Shown here one piece after another: positions 8,968-15,861 of a stretch of 64,000 nt of DNA. Numbering within the stretch: position 1 is the stretch's first letter; every line of letters starts with the position of its first letter. The position numbers and the translations under genes were made by a program. The notes below the pieces were generated by a model. It made no database searches. It was not told where the DNA came from and saw nothing but the letters and a program-made list of their open reading frames with translations. The DNA comes from Phenylobacterium aquaticum (GTDB lineage: Bacteria > Pseudomonadota > Alphaproteobacteria > Caulobacterales > Caulobacteraceae): positions 62,001 through 126,000 of the forward strand of contig NZ_JALDPT010000003.1 in the NCBI RefSeq assembly GCF_022695515.1, read 5' to 3'.

Positions 8968-9825
8968 TCAGACCGCCAGGTTGTCGATCAAACGGGTCTT
9001 GCCCATGAGCGCGGCGGCCAGGAGTCGGGTGTCGCCGGTGATGGGGCCGGGGCCCTGGCGCGCGAGATCGGCGGCGCCGCGGGCCTCGAAATAGTCGATG
9101 CGGGAAAAGCCGGCCGCCTCCAGCGCCGCGCGGCCCTCGGCCTCGACAGCCTCGACGGGATCGCCGGCCCGCAGCCGCTCGGCGGCGCGGTTGAGCGCGC
9201 GGGCCAGCGCCGGTGCGGCCTCGCGTTCGGCGGGGGTGAGGTAGGCGTTGCGGGACGAGAGCGCCAGTCCGTCGGGCGCGCGCGCCGTGGGGGCGCCGAC
9301 CACCTCGACGGGGATGTCCAGGTCGGCGATCAGGCGTTTGATCACCTGCAGCTGCTGATAGTCCTTCTCCCCGAACACGGCGACGTCGGGGCCGCACTGC
9401 AGGAGGAGCTTGGTCACCACGGTCGCGACGCCGGCGAAGTGGGTCGGGCGGGCCTGGCCGTCCAGGGGTTCGGACACGCCGGCGACCGTGACGGTGGTCG
9501 AGAAGCCAGGAGCGTACATCTCGCCCACGGTGGGGGCGTAGAGCAGGTCGCAACCGACCTCGGCCAGGAGGGCGCTGTCGCGAGCCTCGTCTCGGGGATA
9601 GGCGTCGAAGTCCTCGTGCGGCGCGAACTGGGTCGGGTTCACGAAGACGCTGGCGACGACGCGATCAGCCTTGCCGCGGGCCAGATTGACCAGCGACAGA
9701 TGGCCCTCATGCAGGGCGCCCATGGTCGGGACCATGGCGACGCGGTCCCCGGCCTTTCGCCAGGCGGCGACCTGGCGGCGCAGGTCGGCGACCGTGCGAA
9801 CCACGGCGAACAGGTTATCGGACAT
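8968..9825 (-). CDS. panC: Pantothenate synthetase
   Basis: Pantoate-beta-alanine ligase makes pantothenate from pantoate and beta-alanine with ATP, in the cytoplasm, for coenzyme A synthesis. The 285-residue protein has the family's nucleotidyl-transferase motif MGALHEGHLSLV (about 34-45), FVNPTQFAPHEDF, GEKDYQQLQ and the KMS-like region ALSSRNAYLTP, all at normal spacing and length. It is a single gene here. The 169 bp upstream are shared with the divergent mipZ promoter. Confidence 0.95.
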   Translation of the reverse strand: MSDNLFAVVRTVADLRRQVAAWRKAGDRVAMVPTMGALHEGHLSLVNLARGKADRVVASVFVNPTQFAPHEDFDAYPRDEARDSALLAEVGCDLLYAPTVGEMYAPGFSTTVTVAGVSEPLDGQARPTHFAGVATVVTKLLLQCGPDVAVFGEKDYQQLQVIKRLIADLDIPVEVVGAPTARAPDGLALSSRNAYLTPAEREAAPALARALNRAAERLRAGDPVEAVEAEGRAALEAAGFSRIDYFEARGAADLARQGPGPITGDTRLLAAALMGKTRLIDNLAV

Positions 9826-9912
9826 GAGGCCTCCGGGGGGCTGAGACGGAGGCGCTTATGACGCGATGGGGCGCCTGCGTCCATCCGTCCACAACCTGGG
9901 TCCCCGTGCGCG

Positions 9913-9994
9913 TTGACGCGCCGTCTCCAAGAGGCACAGGTTAACCTTTAGAATCGGGACGTGATCCCGACAAAGATGGTGGAGTCGTTAAGCC
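9913..9994 (+). promoter_or_regulatory. mipZ promoter region with two GANTC sites and an inverted repeat
   Basis: TTGACG at 9913-9918 is a candidate -35. GANTC (CcrM methylation) sites lie at 9951-9955 (GAATC) and 9982-9986 (GAGTC). TCGGGA/TCCCGA forms an inverted repeat at 9954-9959 and 9965-9970, and GGTTAACC is a palindrome at 9939-9946. CcrM methylation is known to activate mipZ in C. crescentus, so the GANTC sites are plausible control elements here. Confidence 0.5.
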
Positions 9995-10816
9995 ATGGCC
10001 CAACCCAAGGTCATCGTCATCGGCAATGAGAAGGGCGGGGCCGGCAAGTCGACCCTGGCCATCCATGTGGCCACGGCGCTGCTGCATGGCGGCGCGCGCG
10101 TCTCCGTGCTGGATCTGGATCTGCGCCAGCAGTCGATGGCGCACTTCTTCGCCCATCGCCGCGCCTGGCTGGACGCCAACAAGGCGGTCGCCCCGATGCC
10201 GATCGAGCATCTGTCGAGCGCCGAACTGGCCAAGGCCAGCGAGGAAGAGGCGCTGGGTCGTTTCGAGCAGGCCTTCGCCGAGGCCGATTCGTCGGACTTC
10301 ATCCTGATCGACACCCCTGGCGGCGACACGGCTGTCAGCCGCGCCGCCCATGGGCTGGCCGACCTCATCGTCACCCCGATGAACGACAGCTTCGTCGACT
10401 TCGACATGCTGGGCGTGGTCGATCCGGTGACGCTGGAGCTCAAGCGCCCCAGCCTCTATTCCGAGACCGTCTGGAACAGCCGCAAGATCCGTGCGGCCAA
10501 GTCCGGCCAGTCGATCGACTGGGTGGTGCTGCGCAATCGCCTGGCCCCCACCGAGGCCCGCAACCGCAAGCGCGTCGACGACCGGGTCCAGGCCCTGTCG
10601 CGCCGGGTGGGCTTCCGCGTCGGTCCCGGCCTGCGCGACCGGGTGATCTATCGCGAGCTGTTCCCCTTCGGCCTGACCATCGCGGACCTGTCGCCGACCA
10701 TCAAGCCGGTGGCCATGTCCCTGCAGCACGTGGCCGCGCGCCAGGAACTGCGGGCCCTGGTGGGATCGCTGGGCCTCTCCGGCGCCGCCGGCGATGAGCT
10801 GATGGCCGCTCAATAG
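9995..10816 (+). CDS. mipZ: MipZ, division-plane positioning ATPase
   Basis: This 273-residue ParA/MinD-family ATPase has the deviant Walker A motif KGGAGKST (lysine 18 in the motif, signature lysine 13), the switch region DLDLRQQSMAHFF and the Walker B-like ILIDTPGGD. The MipZ features NDSFVDFDMLG and WNSRKIRAAKSGQSIDWVVLRNRL follow, and the C-terminus is collinear with Caulobacter MipZ. MipZ forms gradients from ParB-bound origins and blocks FtsZ polymerisation near the poles, placing the ring at mid-cell. A J-domain gene follows with a 1-base overlap. The GANTC-rich upstream region suggests cell-cycle control. Confidence 0.95.
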   Translation: MAQPKVIVIGNEKGGAGKSTLAIHVATALLHGGARVSVLDLDLRQQSMAHFFAHRRAWLDANKAVAPMPIEHLSSAELAKASEEEALGRFEQAFAEADSSDFILIDTPGGDTAVSRAAHGLADLIVTPMNDSFVDFDMLGVVDPVTLELKRPSLYSETVWNSRKIRAAKSGQSIDWVVLRNRLAPTEARNRKRVDDRVQALSRRVGFRVGPGLRDRVIYRELFPFGLTIADLSPTIKPVAMSLQHVAARQELRALVGSLGLSGAAGDELMAAQ

Positions 10817-11244
10817 TGATCTATCTGGCCCTCGGCTGCGCGGTGCTCGCCGTCCTGCTGTGGGCCTCCAGCCGCCGGCCGGTGTTCAAGCGGCGCGAAT
10901 GGCGGTTCCTGTCCAGCGCGCTCGCCGTCGCCGCCTTCGCGGGCGCGGCCTATGTCGGGATCCGTGGCGAGTGGGGCAGGGCGATCGTCCTGGGCGTCGT
11001 GGGCCTGTGGCTGGCGGCCACGACCCGGACGGCGGTCTCGCCCGTCCGCGCGGCGCGGCCTGCGCCCAAGGCCCTGGGCGATGCTGAGGCGCGCTCCATC
11101 CTGGGGGTCGGGGTCGATGCGACTCCGGCGGACATCCAGGCCGCCTATGCGCGGCTGATGCGGGTGGCGCACCCCGACGCCGGTGGCACCGACGGCCTGG
11201 CGGCCCAACTTAATGCGGCGCGGGATCGGCTGCTGAAGCGGTGA
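10816..11244 (+). CDS. Membrane-anchored J-domain (DnaJ-like) protein
   Basis: The GTG start overlaps the last base of the mipZ stop codon. The 142-residue product has N-terminal hydrophobic stretches (LALGCAVLAVLLWASS, then a second one near 38-75) and a C-terminal J-domain (about 88-142) with an intact HPD motif in RVAHPDAGG. This DnaJ-like membrane layout occurs in several small alphaproteobacterial and Tim14-like proteins, which stimulate an Hsp70 at the membrane. The client is unknown. Coupling to mipZ is conserved in Caulobacter as far as I recall, but a link to division is only inferred. Confidence 0.8.
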   Translation: MIYLALGCAVLAVLLWASSRRPVFKRREWRFLSSALAVAAFAGAAYVGIRGEWGRAIVLGVVGLWLAATTRTAVSPVRAARPAPKALGDAEARSILGVGVDATPADIQAAYARLMRVAHPDAGGTDGLAAQLNAARDRLLKR

Positions 11245-11251
11245 GGCGGGG

Positions 11252-12577
11252 TCAGCCCGGCGAGATCACCATGCAGGCCATCTTCTTGGCCTTGAGCGAG
11301 CGGCAGACGTCGCGGGCGTTGTCTTCGCTGAAGCCCTTGAACTGGGCCTTGTAGGTCCCGTCATCCTCGGCGACGCGGCTGTCGGCCTTGCCGAAGGCCT
11401 TCTTGAAGCGCTGGTCGATGAGGGTCAGCTGCTTCTTGGCCAGGGACTTGGACTTGAACGCGCCCACCTGGACGATCCAGCGGCCGGCGGCCTTGCGCTC
11501 GGGCTTGTCGTCGCGGTCGGCGCTCTGGGTTCCCCGTAGGGCGGTGGTCCGGGGCTCTACGATGGTGAAGTTGGACACCTGGGCTGGGGGCGGGGTCGCC
11601 GAGGCCAGCACGATCTTCAGGCCGTCCTGCTCGCCGTCGCCCTGTTCGGCGCTGGGCCTCATGATCGGGCCGGTCGGCTCGGGCTCGAACAGGTTCTGGG
11701 CGACAGTGATGCGCTCGCCGCGGTCGCGGCGGTTCATGACGTCGAAGCCGGTGAGCAGCAGGTCCTCGGCGTTGAGGTCGCGGGCGGCGGTCGAAGGGCC
11801 GCCCATGACCACGGCGATCAGGCGGCGATTGTCGCGCACGGCCGAGACCGCGAGGTTATAGCCTGAGGCGTTGGTGTAGCCGGTCTTCAGCCCGTCCACG
11901 CCGGGCATCTTCCCGAGCAGGCCGTTGTGGTTGTTCATGGTCACGCCGCGGAAGGTGAACTGCTGCTGGCTGAACAGGCGATAGTACTGCGGATAGTCGC
12001 GCATCACGGCGCGCGAGAGGATGGCGATGTCGCGGGCCGTGGAGATCTGGCGGCTGTCGGGCAGGCCCGAGGCGTTGACGAAGCGGGTGTTGACCATGCC
12101 CAGCTCCTGGGCGCGCAGGCTCATCATGGCGGCGAAGCGGCTTTCGCTGCCGCCCAGCTTCTCGGCCAGGGCCACGGCCACATCATTGGCCGACTTGATG
12201 GCCAGCGCCTGCATGGCGTCATTGACGCTCAGCGTCTCGCCGGGGGCGAGGCCGAGCTTGGTCGGCGCCTGGGCGGCGGCGTGGGGGGAGATGACGATGG
12301 TCTCGTCGGGCTTCAGACGTCCGGTGCTGAGCGCATCGAAGGTCAGGTAGAGGGTCATGATCTTGGTGATCGAGGCCGGATAGCGCGGGCTGTCGGCGCG
12401 CTTGGCGTACAGCACCTCGCCGGACTTCGCATCGACCACGATCGCCGCATATTTCGGCACCGCCGCGGGCGCTTCGAGGAACGGAATCTGCGCCTGGGCG
12501 GCTCCGGCCAGACCCGCGGTCGCGGCGGCGACGGCTAGGCCGAGGGAGATACAAAGGCGGCGGGCGCGCTCGAACAT
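11252..12577 (-). CDS. D-alanyl-D-alanine carboxypeptidase (peptidase S11) with SPOR domain
   Basis: A Sec signal peptide (about 1-29, ending AQA) leads into a penicillin-binding carboxypeptidase domain with SITK (serine 69), SAN and KTG motifs in order. A Pro-rich linker follows, then a C-terminal SPOR domain (about 370-441, WIVQVGAFKSKSLAKKQL) that binds denuded glycan at division sites. The enzyme trims the terminal D-Ala of peptidoglycan pentapeptides in the periplasm. The SPOR domain suggests septal targeting. The gene is convergent with the mipZ/J-domain pair, 7 bp away. Several S11 paralogues are usual, so no dac letter is assigned. Confidence 0.9.
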   Translation of the reverse strand: MFERARRLCISLGLAVAAATAGLAGAAQAQIPFLEAPAAVPKYAAIVVDAKSGEVLYAKRADSPRYPASITKIMTLYLTFDALSTGRLKPDETIVISPHAAAQAPTKLGLAPGETLSVNDAMQALAIKSANDVAVALAEKLGGSESRFAAMMSLRAQELGMVNTRFVNASGLPDSRQISTARDIAILSRAVMRDYPQYYRLFSQQQFTFRGVTMNNHNGLLGKMPGVDGLKTGYTNASGYNLAVSAVRDNRRLIAVVMGGPSTAARDLNAEDLLLTGFDVMNRRDRGERITVAQNLFEPEPTGPIMRPSAEQGDGEQDGLKIVLASATPPPAQVSNFTIVEPRTTALRGTQSADRDDKPERKAAGRWIVQVGAFKSKSLAKKQLTLIDQRFKKAFGKADSRVAEDDGTYKAQFKGFSEDNARDVCRSLKAKKMACMVISPG

Positions 12578-12898
12578 CAGCTTCGTCCGTCAGATCAAAG
12601 GGTTTCGACGACCCCCCGGTCGCCACACTGGAATCCTAGCATGACAGGTTCGATCTTGCGCGAGGGTAAACACCTGTTGAGCGAGCCGAAAAGTCGCGGG
12701 CGCCGCTGCGGCGGGCGTTCGCCCCAGGCGGGCGATGTTTCGCTGCAGGCGCGATTGTGCAGTGCACAAAAAGCCCTTGACTGCTGCACTGCAACATGAG
12801 AATTAAGCTGCGAATTCGAAGTTAGTCCGCCCCCGCGTCTCACGTTCCCCAGTCGCTTCGCGGCGTCGCCGCGAGACACTCGATCCAGGAGTCATCCC
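12578..12898 (+). promoter_or_regulatory. Divergent control region with PhaR-type operator before the phasin gene
   Basis: This 321-bp gene-free stretch contains an odd-length perfect palindrome, TTGTGCA-G-TGCACAA (12755-12769), and a related TGCTGCACTGCAACA (12782-12796). The second overlaps a candidate promoter, TTGACT (12777-12782), 18 bases, AATTAA (12801-12806). PhaR regulators of alphaproteobacteria repress phasin genes by binding TGC/GCA-rich palindromes of this sort. An AGGAG ribosome site precedes the phasin ATG at 12899. The left part must also serve the divergent carboxypeptidase. Confidence 0.55.
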
Positions 12899-13333
12899 AT
12901 GGCCGCCGCCGAAACCGTGAAGTCCACCGTCGAGCAGTTCACCACCGCCGGCAACAAGGCGTTCAAGGACGCCGTCGAAAAGTCGCTGAGCTCGCTGAAC
13001 GACGCCAACGCTCATTCCAAGAAGAACCTGGAAGCCGTGATCGCTTCGGTCTCGGCCGCCACCAAGGGCGCTGAAGCCCTGGGCGCCCAGGCGATGGCCT
13101 ATTCCAAGAAGGCCGTCGAAGATCAGGTCGCCGCCGCCAAGTCGCTGTCGTCGGCCAAGAGCATCCAAGAAGTGATCGAGCTGCAGACCTCGTTCGCCAA
13201 GACCGCGATGGAGGCCTACATGGCTGAAGTCAGCAAGATGGGCGAAACCGTCGCCGCGTCCTTCAAGGACTCGGCCAAGCCGCTGAACGAGCGCGTGACC
13301 GCGCTGGTCGAGCGCATGCAGGCCGCCCGCTAA
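12899..13333 (+). CDS. Phasin family protein
   Basis: This 144-residue, all-helical protein is rich in Ala, Lys, Ser and Glu and has the phasin_2 pattern: NKAFKDAVEKSLSSLNDAN, then AYSKKAVEDQVAAAKSL, SIQEVIELQTSFAK and a C-terminal PLNERVTALVERMQAA. Phasins coat polyhydroxyalkanoate granules and limit their coalescence. There is no signal peptide. It is a single-gene unit with a strong terminator and, upstream, TGC-rich palindromes matching PhaR control. A stress-related phasin without granule binding is a less likely alternative. Confidence 0.9.
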   Translation: MAAAETVKSTVEQFTTAGNKAFKDAVEKSLSSLNDANAHSKKNLEAVIASVSAATKGAEALGAQAMAYSKKAVEDQVAAAKSLSSAKSIQEVIELQTSFAKTAMEAYMAEVSKMGETVAASFKDSAKPLNERVTALVERMQAAR

Positions 13334-13378
13334 GCCAAGCTCTCCCAGCGACGCCCCAGTCCGGGCGTCCAACTTCAG

Positions 13379-13412
13379 AAGGCCCGGATCCCTTGTGGTC
13401 CGGGCCTTTTCT
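13379..13412 (+). terminator. Intrinsic terminator after the phasin gene
   Basis: AAGGCCCGGA (13379-13388) pairs with TCCGGGCCTT (13399-13408) across a 10-base loop, followed by TTTTCT. It sits 46 bp after the phasin stop. Confidence 0.85.
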
Positions 13413-13442
13413 CTTGGGCTGGGGAGCGCTAGACCTGGGCTC

Positions 13443-13904
13443 ATGTCACAGGTCGAAGAACGTCTCACCGCCGCCGGGATCACGCTGCCGCAGCCCGTCG
13501 CCCCCGTCGCCAACTACGTCCCGTTCGTCCGGGTCGGAAACCTCGTCCACATCTCCGGCCAGGTCTCGATCGACCCCGCCGGCGGGGTGAGGGGCATTGT
13601 CGGCGAGGATGTCGACATGGAGACCGCCAAGCGCGCGGCCGGCATGTGCGGCGTCAATCTGCTGGCCCAGATGCGCGCGGCCTGTGACGGCGACCTCGAC
13701 CGGGTGGTCCGGGTGGTCAAGCTGGGCGGCTTCGTCCAGGCCGGCCCCGGCTTCTTCGAGATCCCCCAGGTGGTGAATGGCTGCTCGGACCTGATGGTCC
13801 TGGCCTTCGGCGACGCCGGGAAGCATGCGCGGTCGGCGGTGGGCGTCTATCGCCTGCCCATGAACTTCGCCGTCGAGGTCGACGCCGTGGTGGAAATCCG
13901 TTGA
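13443..13904 (+). CDS. RidA family (YjgF/TdcF) protein
   Basis: This 153-residue protein shows the RidA fold pattern: ERLTAAGITLPQP, VGNLVHISGQVS, AKRAAGMCGVNLLAQMRAA, and a C-terminal RSAVGVYRLPMNFAVEVDAVVEI. RidA hydrolyses reactive enamine/imine intermediates; some members have other roles, so deaminase activity is inferred. ATG 13443 is chosen because earlier in-frame starts would lie within the phasin terminator. Its stop overlaps the TTG start of the following phosphodiesterase, forming the first gene of a three-gene coupled operon. Confidence 0.85.
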   Translation: MSQVEERLTAAGITLPQPVAPVANYVPFVRVGNLVHISGQVSIDPAGGVRGIVGEDVDMETAKRAAGMCGVNLLAQMRAACDGDLDRVVRVVKLGGFVQAGPGFFEIPQVVNGCSDLMVLAFGDAGKHARSAVGVYRLPMNFAVEVDAVVEIR

Positions 13905-14662
13905 GCCCGCCCGCGAAGCAACAGTTCGGCGAGGCCTGGGACCTCCTGTTCCATCCGCCGGTCGCCCACCGCGGCCTGTGGACCCCGGACGGCGCGCCGG
14001 AGAATTCGCTGGGCGCCTTCCAGGCCGCCTGCCAGGCCGGCTACGGCATCGAGCTCGACGTCCACCTCTCGGCCGACGGCGAGGCCATGGTGTTCCACGA
14101 CTATTCGCTGAAGCGGATGTGCGGGATCGACGGCAAGCTCAAGGACCGCACGGCCGCGGACCTGGGCGAGATCCGCCTGAAAGACACCGACGAGAAGATC
14201 CCGACCCTGTTGGAGGCCCTGGCGGTCATCGGCCACCGGGCCATGGTGCATGTGGAGCTGAAGACCCCGTTCGGCGAGGTCGGCCCCCTGGAACAGCGGG
14301 TCCACGAGATCCTCATCGACCATGCGGGCCCGACCTGCGTGATCGGCTTCAATCCCTATTCCCACGCCTGGTTCGCCGACCGGTTCCCGGGCGTGCTGCG
14401 CGGCCTGGACAGCTATGCCTGGGAGGACGACACCCCGCATCTGTCAGCCGAGCAGCGCCAAGCCTTCAAGCGGCTGGAGCAGGTCTCGATCGCCCGGCCG
14501 CACTTCCTGGCCATGAGCCTGGACATGGTGCTGGCCGAAGAGGCCCAGGCCCATCGCGCCAAGGGCATGCCGGTGGTCGCCTGGACCGTGCGCAAGCCCG
14601 AGCAGTGGGCGCCGCTGAAGGACCATTGCGACAACCTGATCTTCGAGGGTTTCGCGGCGTGA
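13901..14662 (+). CDS. Glycerophosphodiester phosphodiesterase family protein
   Basis: The 253-residue TIM-barrel enzyme carries the GDPD motifs VAHRGLW (catalytic His near residue 23), PENSLGAF, GIELDVHLSADGEAMVFHD and the downstream VHVELK. It would release glycerol-3-phosphate from glycerophosphodiesters. No signal peptide is present, so a cytoplasmic UgpQ-like role is likely. It starts at TTG 13901, overlapping the RidA stop, and ends overlapping the GTG of the next gene (GTGA). The tight coupling of three unlike enzymes has no obvious pathway logic. Confidence 0.88.
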   Translation: MSPPAKQQFGEAWDLLFHPPVAHRGLWTPDGAPENSLGAFQAACQAGYGIELDVHLSADGEAMVFHDYSLKRMCGIDGKLKDRTAADLGEIRLKDTDEKIPTLLEALAVIGHRAMVHVELKTPFGEVGPLEQRVHEILIDHAGPTCVIGFNPYSHAWFADRFPGVLRGLDSYAWEDDTPHLSAEQRQAFKRLEQVSIARPHFLAMSLDMVLAEEAQAHRAKGMPVVAWTVRKPEQWAPLKDHCDNLIFEGFAA

Positions 14663-15840
14663 CGCTGAGGCCGGCGATCAAGGTCGCCCGCCGGATCGCC
14701 GAGATCGGCCGCGCCGACTGGGACGCCTGCGCGGGCGCCCCGGACTATATGGCCAATCCCTTCGTGGGCTTCGACTTCCTCGATATCGCCGAGGAGTCGG
14801 GCTGCGCGGTCGAGCGCACCGGCTGGGGGCCGCAGCACTTGGCGGTGGAGGACGAGGCGGGTCGGGTGGCGGCGGTGATGCCGCTGTACCTGAAGTCTCA
14901 CAGCCAGGGCGAATACATCTTCGACCACGCCTGGGCGGACGCCTATGAGCGGGTGGGCGGGGCCTATTACCCCAAGCTGTTGTCGGCGGCGCCGTTTACG
15001 CCGGCGACGGGACCGCGGCTGCTGGTCCGGCCGGATGTCGACGCCGACGAGGCGCGGGCCCTGTTGCTGGGCGGGGCGGTGGCGCTGACCGAGCGCTACG
15101 AAGCCTCGTCCCTCCACATCAATTTTCCGATGGAGCCGGAGTGGGACTGGCTGGGCGCCCAGGGCCTGGCCCAGCGCCAGGGCCAGCAATATCACTGGAC
15201 CAATGCGGGTTACGCGACCTTCGAGGACTTCCTGGGGGCGCTGTCGTCCGGCCGGCGCAAGACCATCCGCCGCGAGCGGCGCGACGCCCAGGCCGAGGTC
15301 GAGATCTTCTGCCTGACCGGCGCGGAGATCACCGAGGATCACTGGGACGCCTTTTTCGCCTTCTACATGGACACCGGCTCGCGCAAGTGGGGGCGGCCCT
15401 ATCTCAATCGGCTGTTCTTCTCGCTGCTGGGCGAGCGGATGGCCGACAAGGTGCTGCTGGTCATGGCGAGGCGACATGGCCGCTGGGTGGCGGGCGCGCT
15501 CAACCTGATCGGGGCCGACTGCCTCTATGGCCGCAACTGGGGCTGCGTCGAGGACATCCCCTTCCTGCATTTCGAGCTCTGCTACTACCAGGCCATCGAG
15601 TGGGCGATCGCCCGCGGCCTGGCGCGGGTGGAGGCCGGCGCCCAGGGCCAGCACAAGATCGCCCGCGGCTATCTGCCGGCCCCGGTGCGATCCGCCCACT
15701 TCATCGCCGACCGCCGTCTGCGGGCGGCGGTCGAGGACTTCTGTGCCCGCGAGCGGGCGGCGGTGGAGGGCGAGATGGAATGGCTCTCGGACGAATATTC
15801 CCCGTTCCGCCAGGGCGGGGAGGGGCCGGCCGGAGACTGA
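14659..15840 (+). CDS. GNAT-fold N-acyltransferase (DUF482/FemAB-like)
   Basis: The GTG at 14659 overlaps the preceding stop and gives 393 residues. The protein matches the PF04339-type family with two tandem acyltransferase-like halves: YMANPFVGFDFLDIAEESG near the start, EYIFDHAWADAYERVGGAYYPKL and a conserved C-terminal YGRNWGC...FLHFELCYYQAIEWAI, then EAGAQGQHKIARGY. The family is common in proteobacteria and its substrate is not established. A role in cell-envelope aminoacyl or acyl transfer is only suggested by FemAB resemblance. It is the last gene of the RidA-GDPD operon. Confidence 0.82.
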   Translation: MTLRPAIKVARRIAEIGRADWDACAGAPDYMANPFVGFDFLDIAEESGCAVERTGWGPQHLAVEDEAGRVAAVMPLYLKSHSQGEYIFDHAWADAYERVGGAYYPKLLSAAPFTPATGPRLLVRPDVDADEARALLLGGAVALTERYEASSLHINFPMEPEWDWLGAQGLAQRQGQQYHWTNAGYATFEDFLGALSSGRRKTIRRERRDAQAEVEIFCLTGAEITEDHWDAFFAFYMDTGSRKWGRPYLNRLFFSLLGERMADKVLLVMARRHGRWVAGALNLIGADCLYGRNWGCVEDIPFLHFELCYYQAIEWAIARGLARVEAGAQGQHKIARGYLPAPVRSAHFIADRRLRAAVEDFCARERAAVEGEMEWLSDEYSPFRQGGEGPAGD

Positions 15841-15852
15841 TCCCCGGCCGGC
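15825..15852. terminator. Hairpin between convergent genes
   Basis: GCCGGCCGG (15825-15833) and CCGGCCGGC (15844-15852) form a 9-bp GC stem around a 10-base loop spanning the acyltransferase stop codon. No long U-tract is present. It probably ends transcription from both sides. Confidence 0.45.
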
Positions 15853-15861
15853 TTGGTCGCC

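Noticed and set aside
13395-13442. Earlier start for the RidA gene
   Set aside because: It would begin inside the phasin terminator hairpin.
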